This document shows positions 36,575-47,070 of a stretch of 64,000 nucleotides of DNA, piece by piece (positions within the stretch are counted from its first letter, which is position 1; each line of letters opens with the position of its first letter). The stretch comes from Acidobacteriota bacterium. Lineage in GTDB: Bacteria; Acidobacteriota; Blastocatellia; Pyrinomonadales; Pyrinomonadaceae. The notes beneath the pieces were generated by a model. That model did not search any database. It was not told the origin of the DNA and worked only from the letters and a program-made list of their open reading frames with translations. The stretch lies in assembly GCA_019239425.1 (NCBI GenBank), contig JAFAZX010000068.1, positions 124,001 through 188,000 on the forward strand, written 5' to 3'. The position numbers and the translations under genes were made by a program.

Positions 36575-37726
36575 TCACGCGCCGCCGGCCTTCGAGCTGG
36601 ACTGCGGCGTGAGCCCGAGGATTTCGTCGAGCGGCGTGTATTCGAGTCCCTGGTCGTCGGCCACGGCCTCGTAGGTCAGCTTGCCGGCGTAGGTGTTGAC
36701 GCCCTCCTTCAGACCGGGGTCGGAGGAGATGGCGTCGAGGAAGCCGCGGTTGGCGAGCTTCAAGGCGTAAGGGAGCGTCGCGTTCGTCAGCGCGAAGGTC
36801 GAGGTGCGCGGCACCGCGCCCGGCATGTTCGCCACGCAGTAGTGCAAAACGTCCTCGACGTAGTAGGTCGGGTTCGAGTGCGTCGTCGGCCGCGTCGTCT
36901 CGATGCAGCCGCCCTGATCCACGGCCACGTCCACGATGACCGAGCCCTTCGACACGTCCTTCAGCATCTCGCGCGTGACGAGCTTCGGCGCGGCCGCGCC
37001 CGGCACCAGCACGCCGCCGATGATGAGGTCGGCCTCCGCGATGGCCCCGTGGATGGCGTAGGCCGAGGAGGCGAGCGTCGAAATCTTCGACAGGAAGATG
37101 TCGTCGAGCTCGCGCAGGCGGTCGAGGTTCTTGTCCACGATGGTGACCTGCGCGCCCATCCCCACCGCGATCTTCGCCGCGTTCGTGCCAACGACGCCGC
37201 CGCCGAGGATGACGACGCGCGCGGCCGGCACGCCCGGCACGCCGCCGATGAGCACGCCGCGCCCGCCGTTCATCTTCTCGAGGTACTGCGCGCCGACCTG
37301 GACGGCCATGCGCCCCGCCACCTCCGACATCGGCGTCAGGAGCGGCAGCGTGCCCTTCCGGTCGGTGATCGTCTCGTAGGCGATGCCGGTCACCTTGTGT
37401 TCGAGGAGCGCCTGCGTCTGCTTCGGGTCGGGCGCGAGGTGCAGGTAGGTGAAGAGCAGCAGCCCCTCCTTCATCCGCGGGTACTCGGGCTCGATGGGCT
37501 CCTTGACCTTGACGATCATCTCGGCCTCGGCCCACACGTCGTCGGCCGAAGGGATGATAGTCGCCCCCGCGCGCTCGTACAGCTCGTCCTCAAAGCCCGA
37601 GCCCCCGCCCGCGGACTGCTCCACGATGACCTTATGCCCCGCGTCCGTCAGCGCCCGCACGCCCGCGGGCGTCAACCCCACGCGGTACTCGTTGTCCTTA
37701 ATCTCCTTGGGGAGTCCGACGATCAC
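36575..37726 (-). CDS. ald: alanine dehydrogenase
   Basis: 383 residues, the usual length. It interconverts L-alanine and pyruvate/ammonia with NAD in the cytoplasm. N-terminus [20 protein letters not shown]; substrate-binding and catalytic residues appear in [19 protein letters not shown] (Lys) and FTYLHLAPD (His); a Rossmann fold carries [19 protein letters not shown]; and [20 protein letters not shown] holds the catalytic Asp region. The start is a GTG at 37724-37726 with GGAGA about 10 nt upstream. It is followed on the minus strand by the convergent response regulator with a family C hairpin between them. Confidence 0.95.
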   Translation of the reverse strand: MIVGLPKEIKDNEYRVGLTPAGVRALTDAGHKVIVEQSAGGGSGFEDELYERAGATIIPSADDVWAEAEMIVKVKEPIEPEYPRMKEGLLLFTYLHLAPDPKQTQALLEHKVTGIAYETITDRKGTLPLLTPMSEVAGRMAVQVGAQYLEKMNGGRGVLIGGVPGVPAARVVILGGGVVGTNAAKIAVGMGAQVTIVDKNLDRLRELDDIFLSKISTLASSAYAIHGAIAEADLIIGGVLVPGAAAPKLVTREMLKDVSKGSVIVDVAVDQGGCIETTRPTTHSNPTYYVEDVLHYCVANMPGAVPRTSTFALTNATLPYALKLANRGFLDAISSDPGLKEGVNTYAGKLTYEAVADDQGLEYTPLDEILGLTPQSSSKAGGA

Positions 37727-37771
37727 TGTTCTTTGTCTCCAATCTTTTAGTTTGGGACGAGGTCAACCCCC

Positions 37772-39334
37772 TTACTCGAAGTTGACCTCGTCAATCTGCG
37801 CACGTTGGAGCTTGCCGCTGTAGTCGACGTAGATCGACTTCCACTCGGTGAAGATGTCCAGGACCTGCGTGCCGGCCTCGCGGTGGCCGTTCCCGGTGCC
37901 CTTGGTGCCGCCGAAGGGGAGGTGGACTTCGGCGCCGATGGTCGAGGAGTTGACGTAGAAGATGCCCGTGTACATCTCCTGCATCGCGCGGAAGGCGCGG
38001 TTCACGTCCCGCGTGTAGATGGAGGCCGAGAGGCCGTAGCGCACGCCGTTGCCGATCTCGACCGCCTCCTCCAGAGAGTTCGTCGGGATGACCGTCGTGA
38101 CCGGGCCGAAGATCTCCTCCTGCGAGATGCGCATGCCCGGCGCGGCGTCGACGAAGACGGTCGGCTCGATGAAGTAGCCGTTGGCGTGCTCCCCCGCGTC
38201 TAAACGGTTGCCGCCGCAGGCGAGCTTCGCGCCGTCCTCCTTCTGGCCGATTTCGATGTAGCCGAGAATCTTGTGGACGGCGTCGGCGTTGATGACGGGG
38301 CCGACGTCCGTTCTCTCGTCCAAACCGTTCCCGACCCTCAGGCCCTTCGCGCGCTCGACGAGCAGCTGCGTGAACTTCTTGTAGACCTTCTTGTGGACGA
38401 CGATGCGCGAAGAGGCCGTGCAGCGCTGGCCGGAGGTTCCGAACGCGCCCCAGACCGCGCCCTCGACGGCGAGGTCGAGGTCTGCGTCCTCCATCACCAT
38501 GATGACGTTCTTGCCGCCCATCTCAAGCGAGCAGATGGCGTTGCGATCCGCGCACGCCGAAGCCACGATGCGCCCCGTCTCGGTCGAGCCGGTGAACGAG
38601 ATGAGCCGGACGGAGGGGTGCTCGACGATGCCGGCGCCCGCGGTCTCGCCGTAGCCCGTGACGAGGTTGACGACGCCCGCGGGCACGCCCGCCTCTTCAC
38701 ACGCCTTGACCAGATTGTAAGTCGAGAGCGGCGTGTCCTCGGCCGGCTTGATGACGACCGTGTTGCCGCAGACCAGGGCCGGGATGAGCTTCCACGAGGG
38801 TATCGCCATCGGGAAGTTCCAGGGCGTAACCAGGCCGCAGACGCCGACGGGCTGGCGCACGCACATGGCGAACTTGTCGGGCATCTCGGCGGGCGTGGTG
38901 AAGCCGTGGAGGCGCCGGCCCTCGCCGGCCGTGTAGTAGGTGCAGTCGATGGCCTCCTGCACGTCGCCGCCGGTCTCCTTCAAGACCTTGCCCATCTCGC
39001 GCGTCATCTCGCGCGCGAACCTGTCCTTGTCGCGGATGAGAATCTCGCCGAGCCGGAAGAGGATTTCGGCGCGGCGCGGGGCGGGAAGTCTGCGCCAGCG
39101 GTCGGCCGCGTCTCTGGCCGCGGTGACCGCGGCCGAGACGTCTTCGCGCGTCGAGACAGGAAACCGGCCGACCACGTCGCGCGTGTCGGCCGGGTTCGCG
39201 TCCTCGAACCACTCGCCCGAACTGGAGGCGACCCACTCGCCGCCGATGTAGTTCGGGTACTTCTTAACGCCTGCGCGCGCCGACGCGCCGCCCCTCTTCT
39301 GACTCTTCCCGAGCGCCTTCTTAGCCTGTGCCAT
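37772..39334 (-). CDS. NAD(P)-dependent aldehyde dehydrogenase
   Basis: 520 residues: a normal ALDH core with an extra basic N-terminal tail (about 25 residues). The cofactor-binding segment [19 protein letters not shown], the catalytic Glu271 in LEMGGKN and the catalytic Cys305 in SGQRCTA are all present, with [20 protein letters not shown] near the end. The sequence resembles the semialdehyde-oxidising branch (alpha-ketoglutarate semialdehyde or piperideine-6-carboxylate type), but the substrate cannot be fixed by eye. A family B hairpin separates it from the upstream htrA-like gene. Confidence 0.88.
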   Translation of the reverse strand: MAQAKKALGKSQKRGGASARAGVKKYPNYIGGEWVASSSGEWFEDANPADTRDVVGRFPVSTREDVSAAVTAARDAADRWRRLPAPRRAEILFRLGEILIRDKDRFAREMTREMGKVLKETGGDVQEAIDCTYYTAGEGRRLHGFTTPAEMPDKFAMCVRQPVGVCGLVTPWNFPMAIPSWKLIPALVCGNTVVIKPAEDTPLSTYNLVKACEEAGVPAGVVNLVTGYGETAGAGIVEHPSVRLISFTGSTETGRIVASACADRNAICSLEMGGKNVIMVMEDADLDLAVEGAVWGAFGTSGQRCTASSRIVVHKKVYKKFTQLLVERAKGLRVGNGLDERTDVGPVINADAVHKILGYIEIGQKEDGAKLACGGNRLDAGEHANGYFIEPTVFVDAAPGMRISQEEIFGPVTTVIPTNSLEEAVEIGNGVRYGLSASIYTRDVNRAFRAMQEMYTGIFYVNSSTIGAEVHLPFGGTKGTGNGHREAGTQVLDIFTEWKSIYVDYSGKLQRAQIDEVNFE

Positions 39335-39375
39335 TTGTTCCTATCGTAAACTAATAGACGTGAACCGTAAACCGC

Positions 39376-39465
39376 GAAGAGCCGTAAACCGTAAACCGTG
39401 AACCGTGACAAGAGGAAGGCTGTTCCTTCCTGTCACGGTTCACGGTTTACGGTTTACGGCTCTTC
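39376..39465. repeat. hairpin element, family B (CCGTAAA/CCGTGAA) copy 1
   Basis: Arms 39376-39410 and 39431-39465 are perfect 35-bp reverse complements made of the words CCGTAAA and CCGTGAA in a fixed order that is mirrored in the other arm. The 20-bp loop is itself nearly palindromic. The right arm ends one base before the htrA stop codon. A further partial array lies at 39361-39375. It sits between two minus-strand genes, htrA-like and aldehyde dehydrogenase. Confidence 0.92.
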
Positions 39466-39466
39466 C

Positions 39467-41083
<1,617 letters not shown>

Positions 41084-41252
41084 AAAACTCTTCACCTTCT
41101 AAATTTCAAAAGGAGCCGGTAGGGTCTAAAGCGGCTCTGCCTGCCGAAGCGTGCGGAGCGGCCGCGATTCCTGTGGGCCGAGACGAGGGAGACTCAAAAG
41201 CCACACTGGCGAGACCCGAGTATAACCAATGCCGCCACCTGCCGCAAAGGAG

Positions 41253-41364
<112 letters not shown>

Positions 41365-41416
41365 CCCTGGCCTATAATTTCCGCGGCCGAATAAATGTCC
41401 GACCGGGGGTTTCTGT

Positions 41417-42019
41417 TTGAGAGTTAACGTGTTGAGACTCAGGGCCGCCGCGGCGGCCCTCTGCTTCGTCGCGCTCGCGCCGTTCGCCTTCGGCGCCCAG
41501 GCGCAGGCGCCGGCCAGGGCCGAGAGCCCGCTCCCGCCGCCCAAAGGCTTCGTCAACGACTTCGCCAAAGTCATCGATCCGCTGACGGAGAGATGCCTCG
41601 AAGCGAAGTTCAGGATGTTGAAGGCGCGCGCGCGGATCGAGTTCGCCGTCGCGACCGTCGAGACGACGGGCGGGCGTGACATCTTCGACTACTCTCTGGC
41701 CGTCGCGCGCGGCTGGGGCGTCGGCCCGCCCGCGGGCGAGGAGGGCGGCGGGCTGCTGCTGCTGCTCGCGGTGAAAGACCACAAGTGGCGCTTGCAGTTG
41801 AGCCGCAGCCTCGAAGCGGACATTCCCGACGAGGTGGCCGCCGAACTCGGAACCGTCATGACGCCCTCCCTGCGCGCGGGGCGCTACGGCGAGGCCGTCA
41901 ACAAATACGCCGACGCCCTCATCAGGCGGCTCGAAGAGCGCCGCGGCTTCTCGTTGGAGAAGGAGACTTTGATTCTGGAAGGTCTGCCGAAAGAGAAGCC
42001 GAAGCGGCGTAAACCGTGA
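41417..42019 (+). CDS. TPM (DUF477) domain protein
   Basis: 200 residues. Signal peptide LRAAAAALCFVALAPFAFGAQA, then a TPM domain (about 40-165) with GFVNDFAKVIDPLTERCLEA, IEFAVATVETTGGRDIFDYS and the RGWGVGPP...GGGLLLLLAVKDHKW segment typical of the family. TPM proteins are membrane- or periplasm-associated and have been linked to photosystem repair in plants and to stress in bacteria. I use the TTG at 41417 because GGGGG lies 8 nt upstream; GTG at 41429 is possible. No C-terminal membrane helix is present. The last codons and TGA are encoded by a family B arm. Confidence 0.82.
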   Translation: MRVNVLRLRAAAAALCFVALAPFAFGAQAQAPARAESPLPPPKGFVNDFAKVIDPLTERCLEAKFRMLKARARIEFAVATVETTGGRDIFDYSLAVARGWGVGPPAGEEGGGLLLLLAVKDHKWRLQLSRSLEADIPDEVAAELGTVMTPSLRAGRYGEAVNKYADALIRRLEERRGFSLEKETLILEGLPKEKPKRRKP

Positions 42020-42084
42020 ACCGTAAACCGTGACGAGTAAGAACTGCTTCTCCTCTTGTCACGGTTTACGGTTCACGTTTCACG
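42008..42084. repeat. hairpin element, family B copy 2
   Basis: Arms 42008-42034 and 42058-42084 match at 25 of 27 positions. The words are CCGTAAA and CCGTGAA, and the loop resembles that of copy 1. The left arm contains the TGA stop of the TPM gene; the right arm contains the TAA stop of the convergent EamA gene. Both proteins therefore end in residues encoded by the repeat (RKP and REP). Confidence 0.9.
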
Positions 42085-43031
42085 CGCCTTTCAGGGTTCA
42101 CGCGCTCTTCCCTCCCCCACTTCAGTTCCGACACGACGACGCCCGCGAGGACGAGCAGCGCGCCGACGGTCGCGCGCGCGCCCGTCCACTCGGCCGAGCC
42201 GCGCAGGAGCACCGCGAAGGCCGTGGCGAAAACCGGTTCGAGGCTGAAGATGACGGCGGCGTGCGTGGCCGGCATCCGCGCCTGCCCCCACGTCCAGAGC
42301 AGGAAGGTCGCGACCGTCGCGACGAGAATCATGTAGGCGATCTGTGCCCCGACGCCCGCGCTCCACTCCGGCGCGACCGTTTCGCGCGCGAGCCCCGGAG
42401 GCAGAAGCCCGACTCCCAGGGCCGAAGCCGACGCGCGCACCAGGAGCCACGCGGCGACGACGACCGCGGCGGCCGAAGTGATCTGCAGGGCGCTCAACTG
42501 CCGCACGTCGAAGCGGCGCGCGTAGACGCTCATCAGGTTGATGTGGCAGGCGAAGATGAGCGTGGTCGAGAGCGTGACGAGGTCGCCCGTGTTGAAGCTC
42601 CTGTCCCCGACGGGGGCGAGGATGAGCGCGCCGCCCGCCGAGGCGAGGACTATCCCCAGAAGGTTCTCGCGGCTCGGCCGCGTGCGCCAGAAGAGGTAGG
42701 CGGCGACGGGGACGAGCGGCGTCGTGATGCCCGTGATGAAAGCGGACTTGGCGGGCGTCGTGTAGAGCAGCCCCGAGGTCTGCCCGATGAAGCCGAGGCC
42801 CATCAGCACGCCAAGCGTCGCGCCCGCGCGCCACGCCGCGCGCGACGCCCCGAAGACCTGCCGCGGAAAGAGCAACGCGAAGACGAGCGCCGCCAGGGGC
42901 ATCCGCACCGCGAGGTAAGTCAGCGGCGGCCAACTGTCGAGCACGCCGCGCGAGATTGAAAAGGTCGAACCCCAGATGAGCGTCGTCAACAGTATCGCGC
43001 CGTCCGGGGCGATGTTCGTCTTAAATCTCAT
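42066..43031 (-). CDS. EamA/DMT-family transporter
   Basis: 321 residues with about ten membrane helices in two EamA repeats (first about 10-140 with TTLIWGSTFSISRGVLDSW and LTYLAVRMPLAALVFAL; second about 150-295 with ILVATVATFLLWTWGQ and AVIFSLEPVFATAFAVLL). This is the drug/metabolite exporter superfamily; the substrate is unknown. The final residues (RRVKREP) are encoded by the family B hairpin. A family C hairpin lies upstream of its start. Confidence 0.9.
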   Translation of the reverse strand: MRFKTNIAPDGAILLTTLIWGSTFSISRGVLDSWPPLTYLAVRMPLAALVFALLFPRQVFGASRAAWRAGATLGVLMGLGFIGQTSGLLYTTPAKSAFITGITTPLVPVAAYLFWRTRPSRENLLGIVLASAGGALILAPVGDRSFNTGDLVTLSTTLIFACHINLMSVYARRFDVRQLSALQITSAAAVVVAAWLLVRASASALGVGLLPPGLARETVAPEWSAGVGAQIAYMILVATVATFLLWTWGQARMPATHAAVIFSLEPVFATAFAVLLRGSAEWTGARATVGALLVLAGVVVSELKWGREERVNPERRVKREP

Positions 43032-43050
43032 CTAGCTTGCGGGAAGGATA

Positions 43051-43125
43051 TTAACCACAGAGACACAGAGACACAGCTCGAAGTTAATAACTCAACGAGC
43101 TGTGTCTCTGTGTCTCTGTGGTTAA
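43051..43125. repeat. hairpin element, family C copy 2
   Basis: Perfect 30-bp arms 43051-43080 and 43096-43125 (CACAGAGA words) with a 15-base loop that shares CAGCT..GAAGT.ATAA.TC with copy 1. It lies between the start of the EamA gene and the end of the alcohol dehydrogenase gene, both on the minus strand. Unlike most other families the arm sequence contains no stop codon in any frame. Confidence 0.9.
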
Positions 43126-43169
43126 CCCTTCAGCTTTACGCTCAACCGAAAAGAGCAGTACGCCGCTGC

Positions 43170-44132
43170 TCACATTCGCAGCAAGACTTTGAGGACGCCG
43201 GGCTCGGCGGCGCGCGCCAGGGCGCGCGGGCCTTCGGAGAGGGGGAACTCGTCGTTGACAAGGGCGTCGATCTCGACGGCGCCGCGGCGGAGGAGTTCGA
43301 GCGCGGGCTTGAAGCGGCCGCAGCGCGAGCCGACGATGCTGATCTCGTCCACGACGACGGGTGCCGCGTTCAGCTCGGTCGTGCCGTGGAAGGTCGACTT
43401 GAGGACGAGCGTGCCGCGCGGCTTCAACAGACGGAGCGCGGTCTCGAAGCCGGACGGAGAACCCGACGCCTCGACCGCCACGTCGAAGGCGCGCTCGAAG
43501 GAGGCGGGCAGCTCGTCCGACTTCACCGCGCGGACGCCGCGCTCACGAACAATCCCGAGCTTGTTCTCGTGGCGGCCGACGAGCGTGACGCCCGCGCCCG
43601 TCGTCGCCCTGACGGCCTGCGCGCAGAGCAGCCCGAGCTTGCCGTCGCCCACGACGGCGACGCGCGTCTCGGGCTCGATGCGCGCGCGTTCTGTAACGCC
43701 GCACGCGGCGGCGAGCGGCTCCGTGAAGACCGCGCGCTCGTCCGGCACCTCGTCGGGCACGGGTAAGAGGTTGACGACCGGCAGCGTCAAATACTCCGCG
43801 AAGGCGCCGTCGCGGCCGACGATGCCGAGCACCGTGCGCTCGGGGCAGTGGCGCGGGTCGCCCGCGCGGCAGAGCTGGCAGTGGCCGCAGCCGGCGTTGA
43901 TCTCGCCGACGACCCTTCGGCCTTCAAGCTCCGGCGCGCCCGGCGCGCGCTCGACCTCGCCGACGAACTCGTGCCCCAGAGTCCCCTCGAACCCGGCGTA
44001 CCCGCGCACGACCTCCAAGTCCGTGTTGCACACGCCCGCCACGCGCACGCGCACCAGCGCCTCGCCCTCCCGCGCCGGCACCGGCACCTCCGCCACGCTC
44101 AACCGGCCGTTCTCGAATCGAAGAGCCCTCAT
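43170..44132 (-). CDS. zinc-binding alcohol dehydrogenase (MDR family)
   Basis: 320 residues, short for the family. The catalytic zinc ligands are C34 (VAGVCNTDLEV) and GHE (TLGHEFVGEVE); structural zinc ligands occur in CGHCQLCRAGDPRHC. The NAD(P) fold is VAVVGDGKLGLLCAQ. The protein resembles the group of sorbitol/threonine/galactitol-type dehydrogenases; the substrate cannot be assigned. A family D hairpin ends 8 nt upstream of its ATG, and no strong Shine-Dalgarno is visible. Confidence 0.88.
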   Translation of the reverse strand: MRALRFENGRLSVAEVPVPAREGEALVRVRVAGVCNTDLEVVRGYAGFEGTLGHEFVGEVERAPGAPELEGRRVVGEINAGCGHCQLCRAGDPRHCPERTVLGIVGRDGAFAEYLTLPVVNLLPVPDEVPDERAVFTEPLAAACGVTERARIEPETRVAVVGDGKLGLLCAQAVRATTGAGVTLVGRHENKLGIVRERGVRAVKSDELPASFERAFDVAVEASGSPSGFETALRLLKPRGTLVLKSTFHGTTELNAAPVVVDEISIVGSRCGRFKPALELLRRGAVEIDALVNDEFPLSEGPRALARAAEPGVLKVLLRM

Positions 44133-44140
44133 GCCTGTTG

Positions 44141-44216
44141 GGTGCTGGGTGCTGGGTTCTAGGTGCTGGGTAAGAACAGGCTTCTACCCAGCACCTAGAA
44201 CCCAGCACCCAGCACC
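44141..44216. repeat. hairpin element, family D (GGTGCTG)
   Basis: Perfect 32-bp arms 44141-44172 and 44185-44216 with a 12-base loop. The word order GGTGCTG, GGTGCTG, GGTTCTA, GGTGCTG is mirrored exactly, including the single variant word. It lies between two minus-strand genes, 3 bp from the stop of the upstream one and 8 bp from the start of the alcohol dehydrogenase. Confidence 0.92.
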
Positions 44217-44219
44217 TTC

Positions 44220-44741
44220 CTAAAACCTTTTCGCCCGGAGGTATGCGTTCTCCTTCGTCAGCTCGACGGTCTTCTCGCGGCCGGAGACCTCGACGGGGAG
44301 GCGCCAGGTGAGTTCGCGGTCGCCGTCGAGCTCGACGTGTACCCACCACTTGCCGGGCGGGACGTTGAGGGCGGCTTCGCCGGCCTCATCCAGCTCGCCG
44401 TCGATCCTCTCGCGGCCGCCCATCAGGCGCTTGGCGAACTCCGCGAAGCGCTGGCCGGGCCGCTGCTCGGAGTCGTACTCGCTGCGCGCGGCGGCCATGT
44501 TGATCGGGTAGAGTTGGACGGACACCCTCTTCGCCGAGACGGGGAAGCCGACGCCCTCGCGGCGCAGGCGCAGGCGCAGCAAGGTCGTGTGCTGGGCGAG
44601 CCCCCGGAGGCGCGAAGAGGTGCGCTCGTCCTCCGGCAGACGGCGGTAGACGCTCAGCACGGCCCAGCCGAGCGTCGCGACGAGCGTCACGCCGGCCAAC
44701 ACGACCAGGACTTTGCGCGTGAAGTTCTGTCCCTCGCTCAT
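44220..44741 (-). CDS. membrane-anchored protein, hypothetical
   Basis: 173 residues. One membrane helix near the N-terminus (about 10-30, KVLVVLAGVTLVATLGWAVL) and a periplasmic domain rich in charged residues, with a beta-sheet-like C-terminal half (ALNVPPGKWWVHVELDGDRE, LTWRLPVEVSGREKTVEL). The latter resembles a small carbohydrate-binding or transthyretin-like fold but I cannot assign a family. Function unknown. Confidence 0.65.
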   Translation of the reverse strand: MSEGQNFTRKVLVVLAGVTLVATLGWAVLSVYRRLPEDERTSSRLRGLAQHTTLLRLRLRREGVGFPVSAKRVSVQLYPINMAAARSEYDSEQRPGQRFAEFAKRLMGGRERIDGELDEAGEAALNVPPGKWWVHVELDGDRELTWRLPVEVSGREKTVELTKENAYLRAKRF

Positions 44742-44769
44742 CCGTCGGAAAGGTTAAGTCAAACGCCCC

Positions 44770-45021
44770 TCAGGCCATCAGGCCGCGCTCGCGCAGCGCG
44801 CCCGTCAGCTCGTGGTCGGTGGGCACGGAGAGCACCTGCCCGGCCACGTCCAACGTCGGCTTGCGCTCGTCGCCGCCGTTCTGCTCTCTGACCCACCGGG
44901 CGGCCGACTCGTCCTGCTCGATGTTCACGTACGTGTACTGCACGCCGAGGCGTTCGAGGAACTCCCGCGTGTGCCGCGTGTCCTCGCACCAGTCCGCGCC
45001 GTAGACTTTCACCCCAAACAC
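44770..45021 (-). CDS. monothiol-type glutaredoxin-like protein
   Basis: 83 residues, the usual size. I chose the GTG at 45019-45021 because GGAGG lies 10 nt upstream and the product then begins at the family's first strand (VKVYGADWC). The active site is WCEDT, that is C-x-x-T, with the motif KPTLDVAGQVLSVPTDHEL (cis-Pro region) in place. A longer reading from the ATG at 45060 is possible. Such small glutaredoxins with DWC.DT are found in Actinobacteria, Acidobacteriota and others; the redox partner is unknown. Confidence 0.78.
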   Translation of the reverse strand: MFGVKVYGADWCEDTRHTREFLERLGVQYTYVNIEQDESAARWVREQNGGDERKPTLDVAGQVLSVPTDHELTGALRERGLMA

Positions 45022-45066
45022 GGCCTTCCACCTCCGCCTCAAAATCAACGCCCACATCATAGCAAA

Positions 45067-45293
45067 AAGCAGTAGGCAGTAGGCAGCCGGCAGTAGGCAG
45101 TTTGGCGCAGCCCCGTCGGGGGCGGGATGTTTATAGCTTATGGGATTTAACAGCGCCCGAGCCCCTTTAGGGGCGACATACACATGCCGCCCCCGACGGG
45201 GCTTGGATATCAAATAGTCAAACTTGAGCTATAGATATGCAAGCCCCTCCGGGGCTTAACTGCCTACTGCCGGCTGCCTACTGCCTACTGCTT
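45067..45293. repeat. hairpin element, family A copy 3, with a nested inverted repeat
   Basis: Perfect 36-bp outer arms 45067-45102 and 45258-45293, including the variant word GGCAGCC in mirrored position. Instead of the GCGGAGCG loop, the 155-bp interior holds a second structure: perfect 17-bp arms 45109-45125 and 45187-45203, plus small hairpins GCCCCTTTAGGGGC and GCCCCTCCGGGGC. It fills the divergent region between the glutaredoxin-like gene and purF. Confidence 0.9.
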
Positions 45294-45344
45294 TTCCCTG
45301 CTACAATGTCATTTCAAATTCGGTCGGGGATTTCAGCGAACACA

Positions 45345-46781
45345 ATGACTCCAGAGGGCTTGGGCGAGACGGCGAGGGGCGGCTTCCGCGACGAGTGCGG
45401 CGTGTTCGGCATCTACGGGCACGACGACGCGGCGCGCCTCGCGTACCTCGGGCTTTATCAACTACAGCACCGCGGGCAGGAGTCCTGCGGCATCGTCGCC
45501 TCCGACGGCCTGCTCCGCTCCGAGCGCGCGATGGGGCTCGTCTCGGAGGTCTTCGACGAAGACCGCCTCAACCGCCTGCCCGGCACGGCGGCCATCGGCC
45601 ACACGCGCTACTCGACCGCGGGCGAGGTCTCGGTGCGCGAGGCCCAGCCCTTCCTCATCGCGTGCAAGCACGGGCAGGTCGCCGTCTGCCACAACGGCAA
45701 CCTCCCCTTCGCCACCGAGGAGCGGCGGAAGCTCGAACGCGAAGGCGCCATCTTCAACTCGACCTCCGACACCGAGGTCGTCCTCCACCGCATCGCGCGC
45801 TCGCGCGCCGACTCGGTCGAGGAGGCCATCCCCGAAGTCCTCCGCGAGACCGAGGGCGCCTTCTCGATGCTCTTCCTCACGCCCGACGCGCTCGTCGCCG
45901 TGCGCGACCCGCGCGGCTTCCGCCCGCTCGCGCTCGGCCGACTCGACGGCGCGTGGGTCATCGCCTCCGAGACGTGCGCGTTCGACCTCATCGGCGCCAC
46001 CTACGTCCGCGACGTGGAGCCGGGCGAGATGATCGTCGTCGACGAAGGGGGCCTGCGCTCCTCCTACCCCCTGCCCGAGCGCCAACGCTCGTTCTGCGTC
46101 TTCGAGCACGTCTACTTCTCGCGCCCCGACTCGATGGTCTACGGCCGCTCGGTCAACGAGTCGCGCCACAAGATGGGCAAGCGCCTCGCCATCGAGCAGC
46201 CGGCCGACGCCGACCTCGTCGTCCCCGTCCCCGACTCGGGCGTCGCCGCGGCCATCGGCTACGCCGCCGAGAGCGGCATCAGCTTCCGCTTCGGGCTGGT
46301 GCGCAACCACTACGTCGGCCGCACCTTCATCGAGCCGAAGCAGTCGATCCGCTCCTTCGGCGTCCGCCTCAAGCTCAACCCCGTGCGCGACCTCATCCGC
46401 GGCCGCCGCGTCATCCTCATCGACGACTCCATCGTGCGCGGCACGACCTCGAAGAAGATCGTCCGGCTCGTGCGCGAGGCGGGCGCGCGCGAGGTGCACG
46501 TCCGCATCAGCTGTCCGCCGACGGTCAGCCCCTGCTACTACGGGGTGGACACGCCGGACAAGGCGGAGCTGATCGCGGCCCGGATGTCGGTCGGGGAGGT
46601 GCGCGACTTCATCGAGGCCGACTCGCTCGGCTACCTCTCGATGGAGGGGATGCTCGAAGCCTGCGGTCTGCCCCCGGAGACCTCCTGCGTCGCCTGCTGG
46701 TCGGGCCGCTACCCCACCCGCATCAACACGGCCGCCGAGACCCAATACGCGCGCGAGCGCGAGCCCGTCCCCTCGGACTGA
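45345..46781 (+). CDS. purF: amidophosphoribosyltransferase
   Basis: 478 residues from the ATG at 45345. It makes 5-phosphoribosylamine from PRPP and glutamine, the first committed step of purine synthesis. The N-terminal glutaminase nucleophile follows a propeptide (C18 in DECGVFGIYG), with RYSTAGEVS and CHNGNLPF in the Ntn domain, and the phosphoribosyltransferase motif VILIDDSIVRGTTSKKIV in the C-terminal half. An upstream ATG at 45306 is less likely; TACAAT at 45302-45307 could be a -10 box. Cysteines near the C-terminus (CGLPPETSCVACW) suggest an Fe-S-containing subgroup as in Bacillus, which also has a propeptide. Confidence 0.95.
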   Translation: MTPEGLGETARGGFRDECGVFGIYGHDDAARLAYLGLYQLQHRGQESCGIVASDGLLRSERAMGLVSEVFDEDRLNRLPGTAAIGHTRYSTAGEVSVREAQPFLIACKHGQVAVCHNGNLPFATEERRKLEREGAIFNSTSDTEVVLHRIARSRADSVEEAIPEVLRETEGAFSMLFLTPDALVAVRDPRGFRPLALGRLDGAWVIASETCAFDLIGATYVRDVEPGEMIVVDEGGLRSSYPLPERQRSFCVFEHVYFSRPDSMVYGRSVNESRHKMGKRLAIEQPADADLVVPVPDSGVAAAIGYAAESGISFRFGLVRNHYVGRTFIEPKQSIRSFGVRLKLNPVRDLIRGRRVILIDDSIVRGTTSKKIVRLVREAGAREVHVRISCPPTVSPCYYGVDTPDKAELIAARMSVGEVRDFIEADSLGYLSMEGMLEACGLPPETSCVACWSGRYPTRINTAAETQYAREREPVPSD

Positions 46782-46794
46782 ACCGGAGCGACAG

Positions 46795-47019
46795 ATGTCC
46801 GACCTCCTAAAAAGAATCACAGTCAACCCGGAGCAGTGCGGCGGCCGGCCCTGTATCCGCGGCATGCGCATCCGCGTGACAGACGTGCTCGACCTCTACG
46901 CCGTCGGCCTGAGCGCGGAACAGATTCTGGAAGAGATGCCCGACCTTGAGGCCGACGATCTGAAAGCGGCGCTGCTTTACGCCGCACGCTGGCTCGACCA
47001 TCCGGTGATCGCCGCGTGA
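46795..47019 (+). CDS. DUF433 family antitoxin-like protein
   Basis: 74 residues. The motif RITVNPEQCGGRPCIRGMRI followed by VTDVLDLYAVGLSAEQILEE and the closing LKAALLYAARW is diagnostic of DUF433, a small helix-turn-helix-like family that is commonly paired with a DUF5615 PIN-like protein. It follows purF by 13 bp and precedes the DUF5615 gene by 51 bp. The start ATG has GGAGCG about 6 nt upstream. Confidence 0.88.
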   Translation: MSDLLKRITVNPEQCGGRPCIRGMRIRVTDVLDLYAVGLSAEQILEEMPDLEADDLKAALLYAARWLDHPVIAA

Positions 47020-47070
47020 CACCTGTTTTGCCCCCAACACTAAATTTTATCAGTCCGCTACATTCGCGGC

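Noticed and set aside
44185-44216. Repeat hairpins as ordinary Rho-independent terminators
   Set aside because: They lack T-runs, differ from the clear terminators at 13061, 29188 and 34348, and several lie inside operons. A role in ending transcription is not excluded.
45237-45344. A longer purF starting upstream within the repeat
   Set aside because: The extra residues are translations of the family A arm and would not fit the propeptide of the enzyme.
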